This document shows positions 1-8,340 of a stretch of 64,000 nt of DNA, piece by piece. Every line of letters starts with the position of its first letter. Position 1 is the stretch's first letter. The stretch is from JALOLV01 sp046295175. Lineage in GTDB: Bacteria; Bacteroidota; Bacteroidia; Cytophagales; Spirosomataceae. The translations under genes were made by a program, and so were the position numbers. A model generated the notes under the pieces. It was not told where the DNA came from and ran no database searches. It worked only from the letters and a program-made list of their open reading frames with translations. Where the stretch lies: the NCBI GenBank assembly GCA_046295175.1, contig JBKBNY010000002.1:62001-126000 (forward strand), in the 5' to 3' direction.

Positions 1-671
1 TCGCATCTTTTAATTGAATTGCTGCCTTAGCAATCAAAACTTGACTCTCCCAATGTTTTATATTAGCTTGCCATTGCAGCACAGCCACATCGTTATTTTG
101 AGCGACTTGTATATCAAAATCTTTCGGAATATTGAGATAAACATCGAGTGCTTCACGGATTTTATCCAATGACTCTTCTTTGTTTCTAGGAATTACTTTA
201 AATAGTGTTTGGTGGGCAACTTCTTTGATTTCGGTATCTGCTTCGATGCCTAAATCCATCAAAAACTGAGCAAAATAGACCAAATATTGCTTGCAAGCGG
301 TTTTGATTTCTTCGGGGAAGGTGAAGTAGGACGTAATGAGGTCTTTATCTAAATTGGCGAGAAGGGTGGTGTGAGTTTGGTGTAGTATTTCCTCTGTAAA
401 TTTAATGGCATTATCTATTTCAGATTTTATCAATAATTGTGAATTATTGATTTTGAATAAAGCCCCAAAAGATAGTAGAATTTCATCTTCGAAGTCAGTG
501 TAAGTTATATTATCAATATTTATTTTATGAATAACTTGTTCAAAATTGCTCGCAAATTCTTGGATAGAGTACGGTTTATTCCAAGAGTTGTGCTTTAATT
601 TTAATGAAACTTCTAAACCTGCATTGCAATTTATTTCCCAGTAGTCTAAAAAACATATACCTCTATATCAT
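1..671 (-). pseudogene. Downstream part of a frameshifted gene of unknown function, cut by left edge
   Basis: On the minus strand one frame stays open from about 671 to the window edge and encodes about 220 residues, for example LDYWEINCNAGLEVSLKLK near its beginning and LQWQANIKHWESQVLIAKAA near the edge. It has no good start codon of its own. It begins where the small upstream reading frame (stop at 646-648) ends, one base out of frame, and the two overlap by only about 25 nt around a run of six T (A in plus orientation, 648-653). One extra T would fuse them. The composition looks like a real soluble, mixed alpha/beta, rather acidic protein. I do not recognise the family. It may be a decayed gene, a sequencing indel in the homopolymer, or a programmed slip. 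Confidence 0.6.
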
Positions 672-897
672 ATAGTTTGTCAATAGTTTTAAAAGTATAC
701 GAAAATTGGTTTATGTAAGTAGATACCTCTTGAAATGAATAATCACATAGTTGACTTATAACAAGTTTACTGTTTAACTCAACATCATCAATCATATCAC
801 CGTTACCTCTTGTACTAGGTCTCGAGAATTCATCGATAATCCCATTAACCGCTAATCGTTCTTCTCCATCCTTCTCTATCACTTCAACTTTCAACAT
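646..897 (-). CDS. N-terminal fragment (83 aa) of the frameshifted unknown gene
   Basis: This short reading frame starts MLKVEVIEKDGEERLAVNGI and stops in TAG right after a TTTTTT run. Its last residues (YDIEVYVF) continue sensibly into the other frame as LDYWEINCN, so it is most likely the first 83 residues of a protein of at least 300 residues rather than a small gene. No domain is recognised. A 3' neighbour in the same direction cannot be seen because the window ends. Upstream (898-1048) lies an imperfect inverted repeat and then the end of the ComM-like gene, so it probably has its own promoter. Confidence 0.5.
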   Translation of the reverse strand: MLKVEVIEKDGEERLAVNGIIDEFSRPSTRGNGDMIDDVELNSKLVISQLCDYSFQEVSTYINQFSYTFKTIDKLYDIEVYVF

Positions 898-955
898 AGC
901 ATTTCAATTTTATACAAAACCAATTTCTAATTAGATAACACCAAACCCTTAAAAA

Positions 956-1017
956 CCGTGACACGGCTAAACAATAATATTCTCTATTTCTGATATTGAG
1001 TATCAGCCGTGCCACGG
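956..1017. repeat. Imperfect inverted repeat between comM and the unknown gene
   Basis: The 13-base arms 956-968 (CCGTGACACGGCT) and 1005-1017 (AGCCGTGCCACGG) are complementary with one mismatch and enclose a 36-base AT-rich loop. It lies just past the 3' end of the ComM-like gene (stop at 1049). It could act as a transcription-end structure, but there is no clean T tract, so a small intergenic repeat is equally possible. Confidence 0.4.
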
Positions 1018-1048
1018 ATTCTCTCCTTTTTGATAAGGCATATTTTCC

Positions 1049-2590
1049 CTACCCAGCCCAATTCTCTCTATCCAAACTTCTGTACTGAATCGCTTCGGCG
1101 AGGTGTTCGATACGTATTTCATCTGAGGCTGCCAAGTCGGCAATCGTCCGCGAAACCTTCAAGATGCGGTCATAAGCACGAGCCGAAAGCCCGAGGCGTT
1201 CCATTGCTTTTTTGAGTAGTGCCTTACCCGCATCGCCAATTTGGCATATTTCTTTAACCATTTCGGGCGGCATCATGGCATTGCTGTGTATTTCGGGGTA
1301 ATTCTCAAAGCGTTTGGTCTGTATTTCTCTCGCCTTGATAACCCTCTCTCTAATATCGCCCGAAGACTCGTTTTTACGTGTAGATGAAATTTGGTCGAAG
1401 TTTACTGGCGTAACTTCTACGTGTAGGTCTATCCTATCGAGTAGTGGTCCTGAGATTTTATTAAGGTATTTTTGCACCACACCTGGCCCACAAACACAAT
1501 CTTTTTCGGGGTGGTTGTAGTATCCGCACGGGCAAGGATTCATGCTCGCAATGAGCATAAAATTGGCAGGAAACTCAACCGACTGCTTGGTACGAGAAAT
1601 CACCACTTTGCGTTCTTCGAGTGGCTGACGCATCACCTCCAAAACCGTCCGCTTGAATTCGGGTAATTCATCCAAAAACAAAACGCCATTGTGAGCCAAC
1701 GAAATCTCACCCGGCTGCGGAAAGCCTCCACCACCTACCAATGCCGCATCCGAAATCGTATGGTGCGGATTCCGAAACGGTCTCCGCGAAATCAAAGTTG
1801 ATTTTACGCCTAATTTACCCGCAACCGAATGGATTTTGGTGGTTTCGAGGGCTTCGTGGAGCGTCAGCGGCGGCAATATTGAGGGCAATCGCTTGGCCAA
1901 CATGGTTTTACCTGCACCCGGAGGGCCAATCATAATCACATTGTGTCCGCCTGCGGCCGCAATCTCCATCGCACGTTTGATGTTCTCTTGCCCTTGTACG
2001 TGCGAAAAATCCGCTTCGTATTCACTAATCGTATTAAAAAACAAATCGCGGGTATCGGTAACGAGCGGCTCGATTTCCAACGTACCCGTCAGATACCCAA
2101 TGGCATCTTGCAAACTCTCAACCCCGATTACGTCTATGTTATTGACAATCGAGGCCTCCATGGCATTTTCGGCAGGTAATATAAAACCTTTGAGTTTGTT
2201 TTTGCGTGCTTCTATCGCAATTGGCAAAACGCCTTTGATGGGTCGGAGTTTACCATCTAAAGATAATTCACCGAGAATAATGTATTCTTCGAGATTTCGA
2301 GTCGGACGAATCTGCCCCGAAACCGCCAAAAGCCCTAACGCAATTGGTAAATCATAGGCAGAGCCTTCTTTACGCACATCGGCAGGAGCGAGATTGATGA
2401 TAGTTTTTTGGCGAGAAACTTGATAATTGCAGTTTTTTAGGGCAGCATCTAAGCGTTGTAAACTTTCTTTGACGGCGTTGTCTGGCAACCCTACTACTGT
2501 TTGTCCTTGACCCTGTACAACACTCACCTCGACGGTTATCAAAGCGGCATTTACGCCATAAACAGCAGCTCCAAAGGTTTTAGCAAGCAT
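1049..2590 (-). CDS. comM: YifB/ComM family Mg-chelatase-like AAA+ ATPase
   Basis: The protein has an N-terminal Lon-protease-like ChlI domain (about residues 20-140), then a Mg-chelatase AAA+ core with Walker A GPPGAGKT and a C-terminal ChlI-type helical domain ending in LGLSARAYDRILKVSRTIAD. ComM is a hexameric helicase that drives branch migration of incoming single-stranded DNA during natural transformation in Vibrio and other bacteria. YifB homologues are also present in species not known to be competent. The start at 2590 (MLAKTFGAAVYG) fits the family. An in-frame ATG 12 codons upstream (2626) gives an unconserved-looking extension. It is a monocistronic gene next to the leu operon with no other competence gene in view. 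Confidence 0.93.
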   Translation of the reverse strand: MLAKTFGAAVYGVNAALITVEVSVVQGQGQTVVGLPDNAVKESLQRLDAALKNCNYQVSRQKTIINLAPADVRKEGSAYDLPIALGLLAVSGQIRPTRNLEEYIILGELSLDGKLRPIKGVLPIAIEARKNKLKGFILPAENAMEASIVNNIDVIGVESLQDAIGYLTGTLEIEPLVTDTRDLFFNTISEYEADFSHVQGQENIKRAMEIAAAGGHNVIMIGPPGAGKTMLAKRLPSILPPLTLHEALETTKIHSVAGKLGVKSTLISRRPFRNPHHTISDAALVGGGGFPQPGEISLAHNGVLFLDELPEFKRTVLEVMRQPLEERKVVISRTKQSVEFPANFMLIASMNPCPCGYYNHPEKDCVCGPGVVQKYLNKISGPLLDRIDLHVEVTPVNFDQISSTRKNESSGDIRERVIKAREIQTKRFENYPEIHSNAMMPPEMVKEICQIGDAGKALLKKAMERLGLSARAYDRILKVSRTIADLAASDEIRIEHLAEAIQYRSLDRENWAG

Positions 2591-2846
2591 ATTTTTTTGT
2601 TTTTGTGAATTTTGTCGAATATCCACAAAAATAGAGGAATTATGTAAAAAATGGTAGGTTAATTTAAAAATCTACCGCAAAAAATAAATCTTTTCGGAAT
2701 AACAAAACTTATAAAAATAGAACGCTGATAAATTGATTTTCATTTGATAGTGAGACATTTCAATCCAGTTCAAAAAAAATGCAGAAAGTCGATAGACAAA
2801 TCCATCCACAATCTGCATTCTTCAATCTTTATTCTAAATTCTATTA

Positions 2847-3917
2847 TTAAATCCTTGCTAAAACCTCAGCACCCATTGCGTCGGTACCTAAGATTTTATC
2901 GGCTGGAGTGCTTGCATCGGCAATATCACGCGTACGGAAGCCCGCTTTCAAGACACCATCAACGGCATTGATAACGGCATTGGCTTCTTCTTTTAATCCG
3001 AAAGAAATATCCAACAACAACGCTACCGAAAGCACCGAAGCCAACGGATTGGCAACGCCTTTGCCCGTAATATCGTGTGCCGAACCGTGAATTGGCTCAT
3101 AAACACCCGTTTTATCACCCACCGATGCCGATGCCAACATACCCATCGAACCTGCGATTTGTGAGGCTTCGTCGGTCAGAATATCTCCGAATAGATTACC
3201 CGTTACGACAACATCAAAACGTTTTGGGTCTTTGATGAGCAACATCGCGGCTGCATCAATAAACTGATGCTCAACCTCTACGTCTGGGTATTCGGGAGCG
3301 ATTTTTTGGATAACTTCTCTCCACAAACGGCTCGATTCTAAAACGTTGGCTTTATCGACCGACATTAACTTTTTGCTACGTGTACGAGCTGCTTCAAATG
3401 CCTTGCGAGCGATACGCTCTACTTCGTATTTGCTGTAAATCATGGTATCGTAGGCGGTGTTTCCCTCGTCGATACGTTCACGTTTGCCAAAATAAACATC
3501 GCCCGTCAATTCACGGAAGAAAAGAATATCTGAGCCTTTTAAGATTTCTGGTTTTATAGAGGATGCTCCGAGAAGTTCATCGAATAATTTGATTGGACGG
3601 AGGTTGGCATAAAGACCTAACTCTTTACGCATTTTGAGAAGCCCTTGCTCAGGACGTACCTTTGCCGATGGGTCGTTGTCGTATTTCGGGTGACCTACCG
3701 CACCAAAAAGAACAGCATCCGAAGCGTGCATTTTTTCGAGGGTTTCGGCTGGGAGAGGGTCTCCGGTAGCTTCAATGGCTACGTGACCAATGAGTGCTTC
3801 GTCGTAGCTGAATTCGTGTCCGAACTTCTCAGCAATTTTTTCTAAAACAGCTTTACCAACTGTTGTTACTTCTTGTCCGATTCCATCGCCCGGAACAACT
3901 AAAATATGTTTTTTCAT
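2847..3917 (-). CDS. leuB: 3-isopropylmalate dehydrogenase
   Basis: This is a full-length (356 aa) member of the isocitrate/isopropylmalate dehydrogenase family. It oxidises and decarboxylates 3-isopropylmalate with NAD+ to 2-ketoisocaproate. Family marks are the N-terminal VPGDGIGQEV, the RELTGDVYFG segment, and the C-terminal nucleotide-binding stretch EPIHGSAHDITGKGVANP. In the citramalate route to isoleucine the same enzyme converts beta-methylmalate to 2-ketobutyrate, which matters because the neighbouring synthase looks like CimA. It is the last gene of the minus-strand leuC-leuD-cimA operon and is separated from the synthase gene by an inserted GxxExxY element. Confidence 0.96.
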   Translation of the reverse strand: MKKHILVVPGDGIGQEVTTVGKAVLEKIAEKFGHEFSYDEALIGHVAIEATGDPLPAETLEKMHASDAVLFGAVGHPKYDNDPSAKVRPEQGLLKMRKELGLYANLRPIKLFDELLGASSIKPEILKGSDILFFRELTGDVYFGKRERIDEGNTAYDTMIYSKYEVERIARKAFEAARTRSKKLMSVDKANVLESSRLWREVIQKIAPEYPDVEVEHQFIDAAAMLLIKDPKRFDVVVTGNLFGDILTDEASQIAGSMGMLASASVGDKTGVYEPIHGSAHDITGKGVANPLASVLSVALLLDISFGLKEEANAVINAVDGVLKAGFRTRDIADASTPADKILGTDAMGAEVLARI

Positions 3918-3939
3918 TAAAATTTATTTGTTTTTTATT

Positions 3940-3971
3940 TAACCACAATGAACACAAAGAATGGCACAAAG
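3940..3971. repeat. Left 32-bp terminal inverted repeat of the GxxExxY element
   Basis: The sequence begins TAACCACAATGAACACAAAG and ends in ATGGCACAAAG. It pairs with 4342-4373 with two mismatches. It lies just outside the 3' end of the GxxExxY gene and about 22 bases upstream of the leuB start codon, so it must also be part of the leuB leader. Confidence 0.8.
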
Positions 3972-3974
3972 AAC

Positions 3975-4352
3975 TCAAAGAATTACTCTTTTGATACCAT
4001 CTTTTAGCCGTGCAACATTGAAATTGATAAGTAAACCTAATTTGAATTTTCCCAAACGCATATAAGTAAGTATTTGGGCTAAATGGACATCTGTTAGGAC
4101 TTCAACAGACTTTAATTCTACAACAATTTGATTATTAACGAGTAAATCTAATCTATATCCACATTCTAATTTTACATCTTCAAACACAAGCGGCATCGGT
4201 TTTTCTTTTTCGACAAATAGACCTGACTGCGTAAGTTTAAATGCCAAACACTCTTTATAAGCACTTTCTAAAAGTCCTGGACCTAATGCCTTATGAACTT
4301 CTAACGCACATCCAACTATTTGATAATCTAAACTTTGTGTGCTTTGTGCCAT
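3975..4352 (-). CDS. GxxExxY protein (PD-(D/E)XK-like nuclease fold)
   Basis: This 125-aa protein carries the signature GPGLLESAY that names the GxxExxY family, followed by the nuclease-like core E..Y.CGYRLDLLVNNQIVVELK, where D and ExK occupy the PD-(D/E)XK positions. The family's biological role is unknown; a nuclease acting on the element's own ends is a reasonable guess. Its first codons (ATGGCACAAAG) are formed by the right inverted repeat, so the coding sequence starts inside the terminal repeat. It lies in the same direction as the leu genes and would be transcribed with them. Confidence 0.85.
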   Translation of the reverse strand: MAQSTQSLDYQIVGCALEVHKALGPGLLESAYKECLAFKLTQSGLFVEKEKPMPLVFEDVKLECGYRLDLLVNNQIVVELKSVEVLTDVHLAQILTYMRLGKFKLGLLINFNVARLKDGIKRVIL

Positions 4353-4373
4353 CCTTTGTGTTCGTTGTGGTTA
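4342..4373. repeat. Right 32-bp terminal inverted repeat, containing the GxxExxY start codon
   Basis: This is the reverse complement of 3940-3971 apart from two substitutions. Read on the minus strand, it contains ATGGCACAAAG, whose ATG (4352-4350) is the start codon of the GxxExxY gene. It lies 15 bases beyond the stop of the synthase gene (4388). Confidence 0.8.
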
Positions 4374-4387
4374 TAAATTAATTTTCC

Positions 4388-5914
4388 TCAAATAATATTC
4401 AGCATCTTTTGCGTTGCTTTGATAGCCGAGACCGTCTGGTCAGAATCAAGGCCGTGGGTCTTGAATTCTCGATTATTGAACTCCCACGTGATAACCGTCT
4501 CGCAAAGAGCATCGGTTTTTCCACCCGGGGGAATCCTCACCGCATAATCGGTCAAAATAGGTAGCGACATCTGCTTACGCTTATAAATCTTCTTCAAAGC
4601 GTTCATAAACGCATCGTACTGACCATCGCCTTGGGCGTTTTCTTCAAACACCTCATCGCCGATTTTAACCTGCAAAGTTGCCGAAGGTTTTAGGTTTTTA
4701 GAATGGGTCAATACATAATTCTCGACCGTTACTTTTTCTTCGATAGCACTACTATCAATCACATCGGATATGATATAAGGCAAATCTTCTTTGGTAACGG
4801 TTTCTTTTTTATCGCCCAGTTCAATAATTCGCTGCGTAACCTTTTTGAGGTCTTCGGGCGAGAGTTTTATTCCTAAATCTTGGAGGTTTTTCTCGATATT
4901 TGCCTTGCCCGATGTCTTTCCAAGAGCATATTTTCGAGTTCGACCAAAACGTTCGGGCATCAAGTCGCTGAAATAGAGATTGTTTTTGTTATCTCCATCG
5001 GCGTGGATACCAGCCGTTTGTGTAAATACATTCTCCCCAACGATAGGTTTATTAGCAGGAATCCTCAGACCCGAAAAAGTCTCAACGATTTTACTGACCG
5101 AGTAGAGTGAGTTTTCGACCACCGAAGTTTTGACCTGCGGCATAAAATCATTGATTACCGCAATCGTACTTGCCAGCGGAGCGTTGCCAGTGCGTTCGCC
5201 CATTCCATTTACCGTCAAATGCAAGCCTTTCGCCCCTGCACGAATCGCCTCCATGACGTTCGCAACGCTCAAATCGTAGTCGTTGTGAGCATGAAAATCG
5301 AAATGGGTTTCGGGATAACGCTTGACAATCGAATCAATAAATTCAAAGGTCTCGTACGGAGTCAGAACCCCCAAAGTATCGGGCAATAAAACCCGTTTGA
5401 TTGGTTGTTTTGTCAAGAAATCAAGAAACTGGAAGACATAATCGGGCGAGTTCCGCATTCCGTTGCTCCAGTCTTCGAGATAAACATTTACCGTAATACC
5501 TTTTGCAATGGCCAAACCAACGACTTGTTCTATTTCAGCAAAATGTTGTTCGGGGGTCTTTTTGAGTTGATGCGTCAGGTGATTCATCGAGCCTTTGGTC
5601 AATAAATTCATCACCTTAGCACCCGCTTCGAGCATCCAGTTTATTGAGGTTTCACCATCGACAAATGTCAAAATCTCAACTCTATCGAGAAGGTCATTTT
5701 CTTTTGCCCAATCGGTAATTTTCTTAACTGCCTGAAACTCTCCTTCCGAAACCCTCGCCGATGCAATCTCGATTCTATCAACCTTTACTTCGGTCAATAA
5801 CAATTGTGCAATCGTCAGTTTTTCGGTTGGCGAAAACGACACCCCGCTGGTTTGTTCACCATCACGGAGGGTCGTATCCATGATTTCGACACCTCTTTGT
5901 GTTTGATTATTCAT
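4388..5914 (-). CDS. cimA: Citramalate synthase-like / 2-isopropylmalate synthase family enzyme
   Basis: It has a DRE-TIM barrel (TTLRDGEQ, FHAHNDYDLSVAN, GMGERTGNAPL) followed by a LeuA-type regulatory domain ending IPPGGKTDALCETVITWEF. The length (508 aa) fits both LeuA and CimA. From memory, the sequence follows Leptospira (R)-citramalate synthase very closely, for example RIEIASARVS, NVYLEDWSNG and FTQTAGIHADGD. The residues reported to give that enzyme pyruvate specificity (Leu81, Leu104, Tyr144) correspond here to Leu82, Leu105 and Tyr145. The likely reaction is therefore pyruvate + acetyl-CoA to citramalate, the first step of the threonine-independent isoleucine route, using the adjacent LeuCD and LeuB for later steps. 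Automatic annotation would often call it leuA, and a leucine role is not excluded. Confidence 0.75.
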   Translation of the reverse strand: MNNQTQRGVEIMDTTLRDGEQTSGVSFSPTEKLTIAQLLLTEVKVDRIEIASARVSEGEFQAVKKITDWAKENDLLDRVEILTFVDGETSINWMLEAGAKVMNLLTKGSMNHLTHQLKKTPEQHFAEIEQVVGLAIAKGITVNVYLEDWSNGMRNSPDYVFQFLDFLTKQPIKRVLLPDTLGVLTPYETFEFIDSIVKRYPETHFDFHAHNDYDLSVANVMEAIRAGAKGLHLTVNGMGERTGNAPLASTIAVINDFMPQVKTSVVENSLYSVSKIVETFSGLRIPANKPIVGENVFTQTAGIHADGDNKNNLYFSDLMPERFGRTRKYALGKTSGKANIEKNLQDLGIKLSPEDLKKVTQRIIELGDKKETVTKEDLPYIISDVIDSSAIEEKVTVENYVLTHSKNLKPSATLQVKIGDEVFEENAQGDGQYDAFMNALKKIYKRKQMSLPILTDYAVRIPPGGKTDALCETVITWEFNNREFKTHGLDSDQTVSAIKATQKMLNII

Positions 5915-5940
5915 ATCAGAGTTAAATGAGTGAATTTTGT

Positions 5941-6005
5941 AATGAGTGAATGGGTGAATAAAATTGCACTATAGAACCATTCGCACATTCACTAATTCAC
6001 TCATT
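5941..6005. repeat. Dyad-symmetric spacer between leuD and the synthase gene
   Basis: The arms AATGAGTGAAT (5941-5951) and ATTCACTCATT (5995-6005) are perfectly complementary, and both sides extend with further GTGAAT/ATTCAC units, giving an imperfect long hairpin in the operon mRNA. It could be a degenerate intergenic repeat or an mRNA processing/stability site. There is no T tract that would make it a terminator inside the operon. Confidence 0.5.
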
Positions 6006-6010
6006 CGCAA

Positions 6011-6607
6011 TTAAAATGGTCTGGTTTCGGCAAAAGCTTTGATTTCTTCTTTCATGGCTTGTAGATAATCAATATCATCGTAGCCATTGATTAAATTATG
6101 CTTTTTGTAGCCGTTGATACCAAAAGATTCTGATTCGCCAGTTGCCAAAATCGTTACTTTTTGAGCAGGTAAATCAACTTCGATTTCGGTTTTAGGGTCT
6201 TTCTCGATTGCTTGGAAGATTTTATCCAAAAATTCGGCCGAAACCGTTACTGGCAAAATACCAATATTCATAGCATTACCTTTGAAAATATCGGCAAAAA
6301 AGCTCGAAATCACACAACGGAAACCATAATCGTAAATTGCCCAAGCGGCGTGTTCGCGAGAAGAACCACTACCGAAGTTTTTGCCTCCGACTAAGATTTT
6401 GCCCGAATAAGTTGGATTATTCAAGACAAAATCTGGTTTCGGAGAGTCGTCATTGTTGTATCTCCAATCACGGAATAAGTTATCGCCAAAGCCTTCACGT
6501 TTGGTAGCTTTTAAGAAACGTGCTGGTATGATTTGGTCGGTATCGACATTCTCGATGGGCATCGGGACTGCCGAACTTCTTAATACTGTAAATTTATCGT
6601 ATGCCAT
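6011..6607 (-). CDS. leuD: 3-isopropylmalate dehydratase small subunit
   Basis: This 198-aa subunit forms the swivel domain of the LeuCD isomerase, which interconverts 2- and 3-isopropylmalate and, in the citramalate pathway, citramalate and beta-methylmalate via citraconate. Typical features are the start region VDTDQIIPARFLK, the substrate-binding loop GSGSSREHAAWAI and a length close to 200. It lies directly downstream of leuC, separated by a 121-bp spacer with a repeat remnant. Confidence 0.96.
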   Translation of the reverse strand: MAYDKFTVLRSSAVPMPIENVDTDQIIPARFLKATKREGFGDNLFRDWRYNNDDSPKPDFVLNNPTYSGKILVGGKNFGSGSSREHAAWAIYDYGFRCVISSFFADIFKGNAMNIGILPVTVSAEFLDKIFQAIEKDPKTEIEVDLPAQKVTILATGESESFGINGYKKHNLINGYDDIDYLQAMKEEIKAFAETRPF

Positions 6608-6647
6608 TTTGATTTTTGATTTGGGATTAACGATTTGGGATTTTCTT

Positions 6648-6677
6648 TGACCACTAAGTTCACTTAGAACACAAAGC
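6648..6677. repeat. Possible solitary relative of the GxxExxY-element ends
   Basis: The stretch between leuD and leuC reads TGACCACTAAGTTCACTTAG followed by AACACAAAGC. It shares ACCAC, GAACACAAAG and the overall purine-rich pattern with the 32-bp ends of the element at 3940-4373, but is only partly similar and has no partner nearby. It is best described as a degenerate, possibly related repeat. Confidence 0.35.
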
Positions 6678-6728
6678 TACACTGTAGGAGTAAAATCTAT
6701 TCCGAAATCCTAAATCCACATTCTGAAA

Positions 6729-8123
6729 TTAAATTAATTCTCTTGGGTCGGTAACTTTACCTGTTACGGCGGCAGCGGCAGCAACCAATGGCGATGCCAA
6801 AAGGGTTCTTGCTCCTGGGCCTTGGCGGCCTTCAAAGTTTCGATTAGAAGTCGAAACGGCATATTTTCCTGCTGGAATTTTATCGTCATTCATCGCCAAA
6901 CATGCCGAACAACCCGGCTGGCGTAATTCAAAACCAGCTTCGTTAAGAATATCTAAGATGCCTTCTTCTTTGATTTGTGCCTCAACAATGTGTGAACCCG
7001 GCACCAACCAAGCCGTCACGTTATCGGCTTTCTTACGGCCTTTCACGATAGAGGCAAACGCACGGAAGTCTTCGATGCGGCCATTGGTACAGCTACCCAA
7101 GAATACGTAATCAATTGTTTTACCCACAATCTCTTCGTTTTCGGCAAAGCCCATGTAATTGAGCGATTTTGCATAAGAAGCAGCACCGTCTAATACTTGA
7201 TTGGCCGTAGGAATCTGCTTAGAAATACCCGTACCAAGCCCAGGGTTTGTTCCGTAGGTGATTTGTGGCTCAATGTCGGCGGCATCGTAAGTATATTCTA
7301 AATCGAATGTCGCATCGGCATCGGTCTTGAGGGTTTTCCAATACTCAACCAATTGCTCCCACTTTTCGCCTTTTGGTGCTTGCTCACGGCCTTTCAAGTA
7401 AGCAAACGTAGCCTCGTCTGGAGCAATCATTCCACCTCTTGCACCCATCTCGATAGACATATTACAAACCGTCATACGGCCTTCCATACTCATGTTTTCA
7501 AAAACTTCGCCTGCGTATTCTACGAAATAACCCGTAGCACCACTCGCCGAGATTTTTGAGATAATATACAAAATCACATCTTTTGGCAATACTCCTTTAC
7601 CGAGTTTACCATTGATAGTGATTCTCATTTTCTTTGGTTTAGGCTGCATGATACACTGCGACGAAAGTACCATTTCGACCTCTGATGTACCAATACCGAA
7701 GGCAATTGCTCCAAATGCTCCGTGTGTAGAGGTATGTGAATCTCCACAAACGATGGTCATACCCGGAAGCGTGATTCCGTTTTCTGGCCCAACTACGTGA
7801 ACGATACCATTTTTGGCGTGTCCAAGTCCCCAGTGAGAAATACCATATTTGGCGGTGTTTTTCTCTAAAGCAGCCAACTGGTTGGCCGAAAGCGGGTCGG
7901 CAACTGGTAGGTGCTGATTGATGGTTGGGGTGTTGTGGTCGGCAGTGGCAAATGTACGATTTGCAAACATCACGTCGATTCCACGTGTTTCTAAGCCTAA
8001 AAAGGCTACCGGACTGGTTACTTCATGGATAAAATGGCGGTCGATGAAGAAAACATCTGGACCATCCTCAATCTTACGGACAACGTGGGAATCCCAAACT
8101 TTGTCGAAAAGTGTTTTTGACAT
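6729..8123 (-). CDS. leuC: 3-isopropylmalate dehydratase large subunit
   Basis: This 464-aa aconitase-family subunit carries the 4Fe-4S ligands in FLGSCTNGR and PGCSACLAM, and the substrate-binding GDSHTSTHGAFGAIAFGIGT. The start ATG at 8123 gives MSKTLFDKVWDSHVV, the conserved LeuC beginning. An in-frame ATG 49 codons upstream would read through the leader hairpin and gives a basic, non-conserved extension. It is the first gene of the operon, so transcription should start in 8124-8514. Confidence 0.96.
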   Translation of the reverse strand: MSKTLFDKVWDSHVVRKIEDGPDVFFIDRHFIHEVTSPVAFLGLETRGIDVMFANRTFATADHNTPTINQHLPVADPLSANQLAALEKNTAKYGISHWGLGHAKNGIVHVVGPENGITLPGMTIVCGDSHTSTHGAFGAIAFGIGTSEVEMVLSSQCIMQPKPKKMRITINGKLGKGVLPKDVILYIISKISASGATGYFVEYAGEVFENMSMEGRMTVCNMSIEMGARGGMIAPDEATFAYLKGREQAPKGEKWEQLVEYWKTLKTDADATFDLEYTYDAADIEPQITYGTNPGLGTGISKQIPTANQVLDGAASYAKSLNYMGFAENEEIVGKTIDYVFLGSCTNGRIEDFRAFASIVKGRKKADNVTAWLVPGSHIVEAQIKEEGILDILNEAGFELRQPGCSACLAMNDDKIPAGKYAVSTSNRNFEGRQGPGARTLLASPLVAAAAAVTGKVTDPRELI

Positions 8124-8184
8124 ATCTATTTTGTATTTTTTTACTTTTAATGCTTTTTGTTTGGCTGGAAGCCTGCTAATAGTC

Positions 8185-8208
8185 GTCACTCGCCTTGAGG
8201 CGAGCGAC
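8185..8208 (-). promoter_or_regulatory. Hairpin in the leuC leader
   Basis: A 10-base arm pair with one A/C mismatch and a TTGA loop lies 62 bases upstream of the leuC start codon. There is no U-run after it on the minus strand, so it is not a standard terminator. It may influence mRNA stability or be part of a leader regulating the operon. The regulatory role is a guess. Confidence 0.35.
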
Positions 8209-8340
8209 TGTCTAAGTGCCTTACAAATTTGAGTGAAATTACTCAACCCAACATAACGCCTTACGACCAAACAATAGCGATTTTAGCTCAATCTAAAAAT
8301 TAAGCCTAAAACAGCATTTCTGAGAAGAGACACAAAACAA

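Larger units (their letters stand above)
3940..4373 (-). mobile_element. 434-bp element: GxxExxY gene bounded by 32-bp inverted repeats
   Basis: The segment begins and ends with 32-base inverted repeats (3940-3971 and 4342-4373) that differ at only two positions. Both contain TAACCACAA, GAACACAAAG and ATGGCACAAAG. It encloses only the GxxExxY reading frame. It lies between the synthase gene and leuB, where leu operons normally have a short spacer, so it looks like an insertion. No transposase is present, so movement would have to be in trans. Direct target duplications are not evident: the bases outside the ends are AT-rich. GxxExxY genes with CACAAAG-rich flanks are, from memory, common in Bacteroidota, Planctomycetes and Verrucomicrobia. 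Mobility itself is inferred. Confidence 0.6.

Noticed and set aside
8124..8270. 49-codon N-terminal extension of LeuC
   Set aside because: It covers the leader hairpin and is not part of the conserved LeuC start MSKTLFDKVWDSHVV.
8124..8270. Leucine attenuator peptide ahead of leuC
   Set aside because: No short frame with a run of leucine, isoleucine or valine codons was found, and the hairpin there lacks a U tract.
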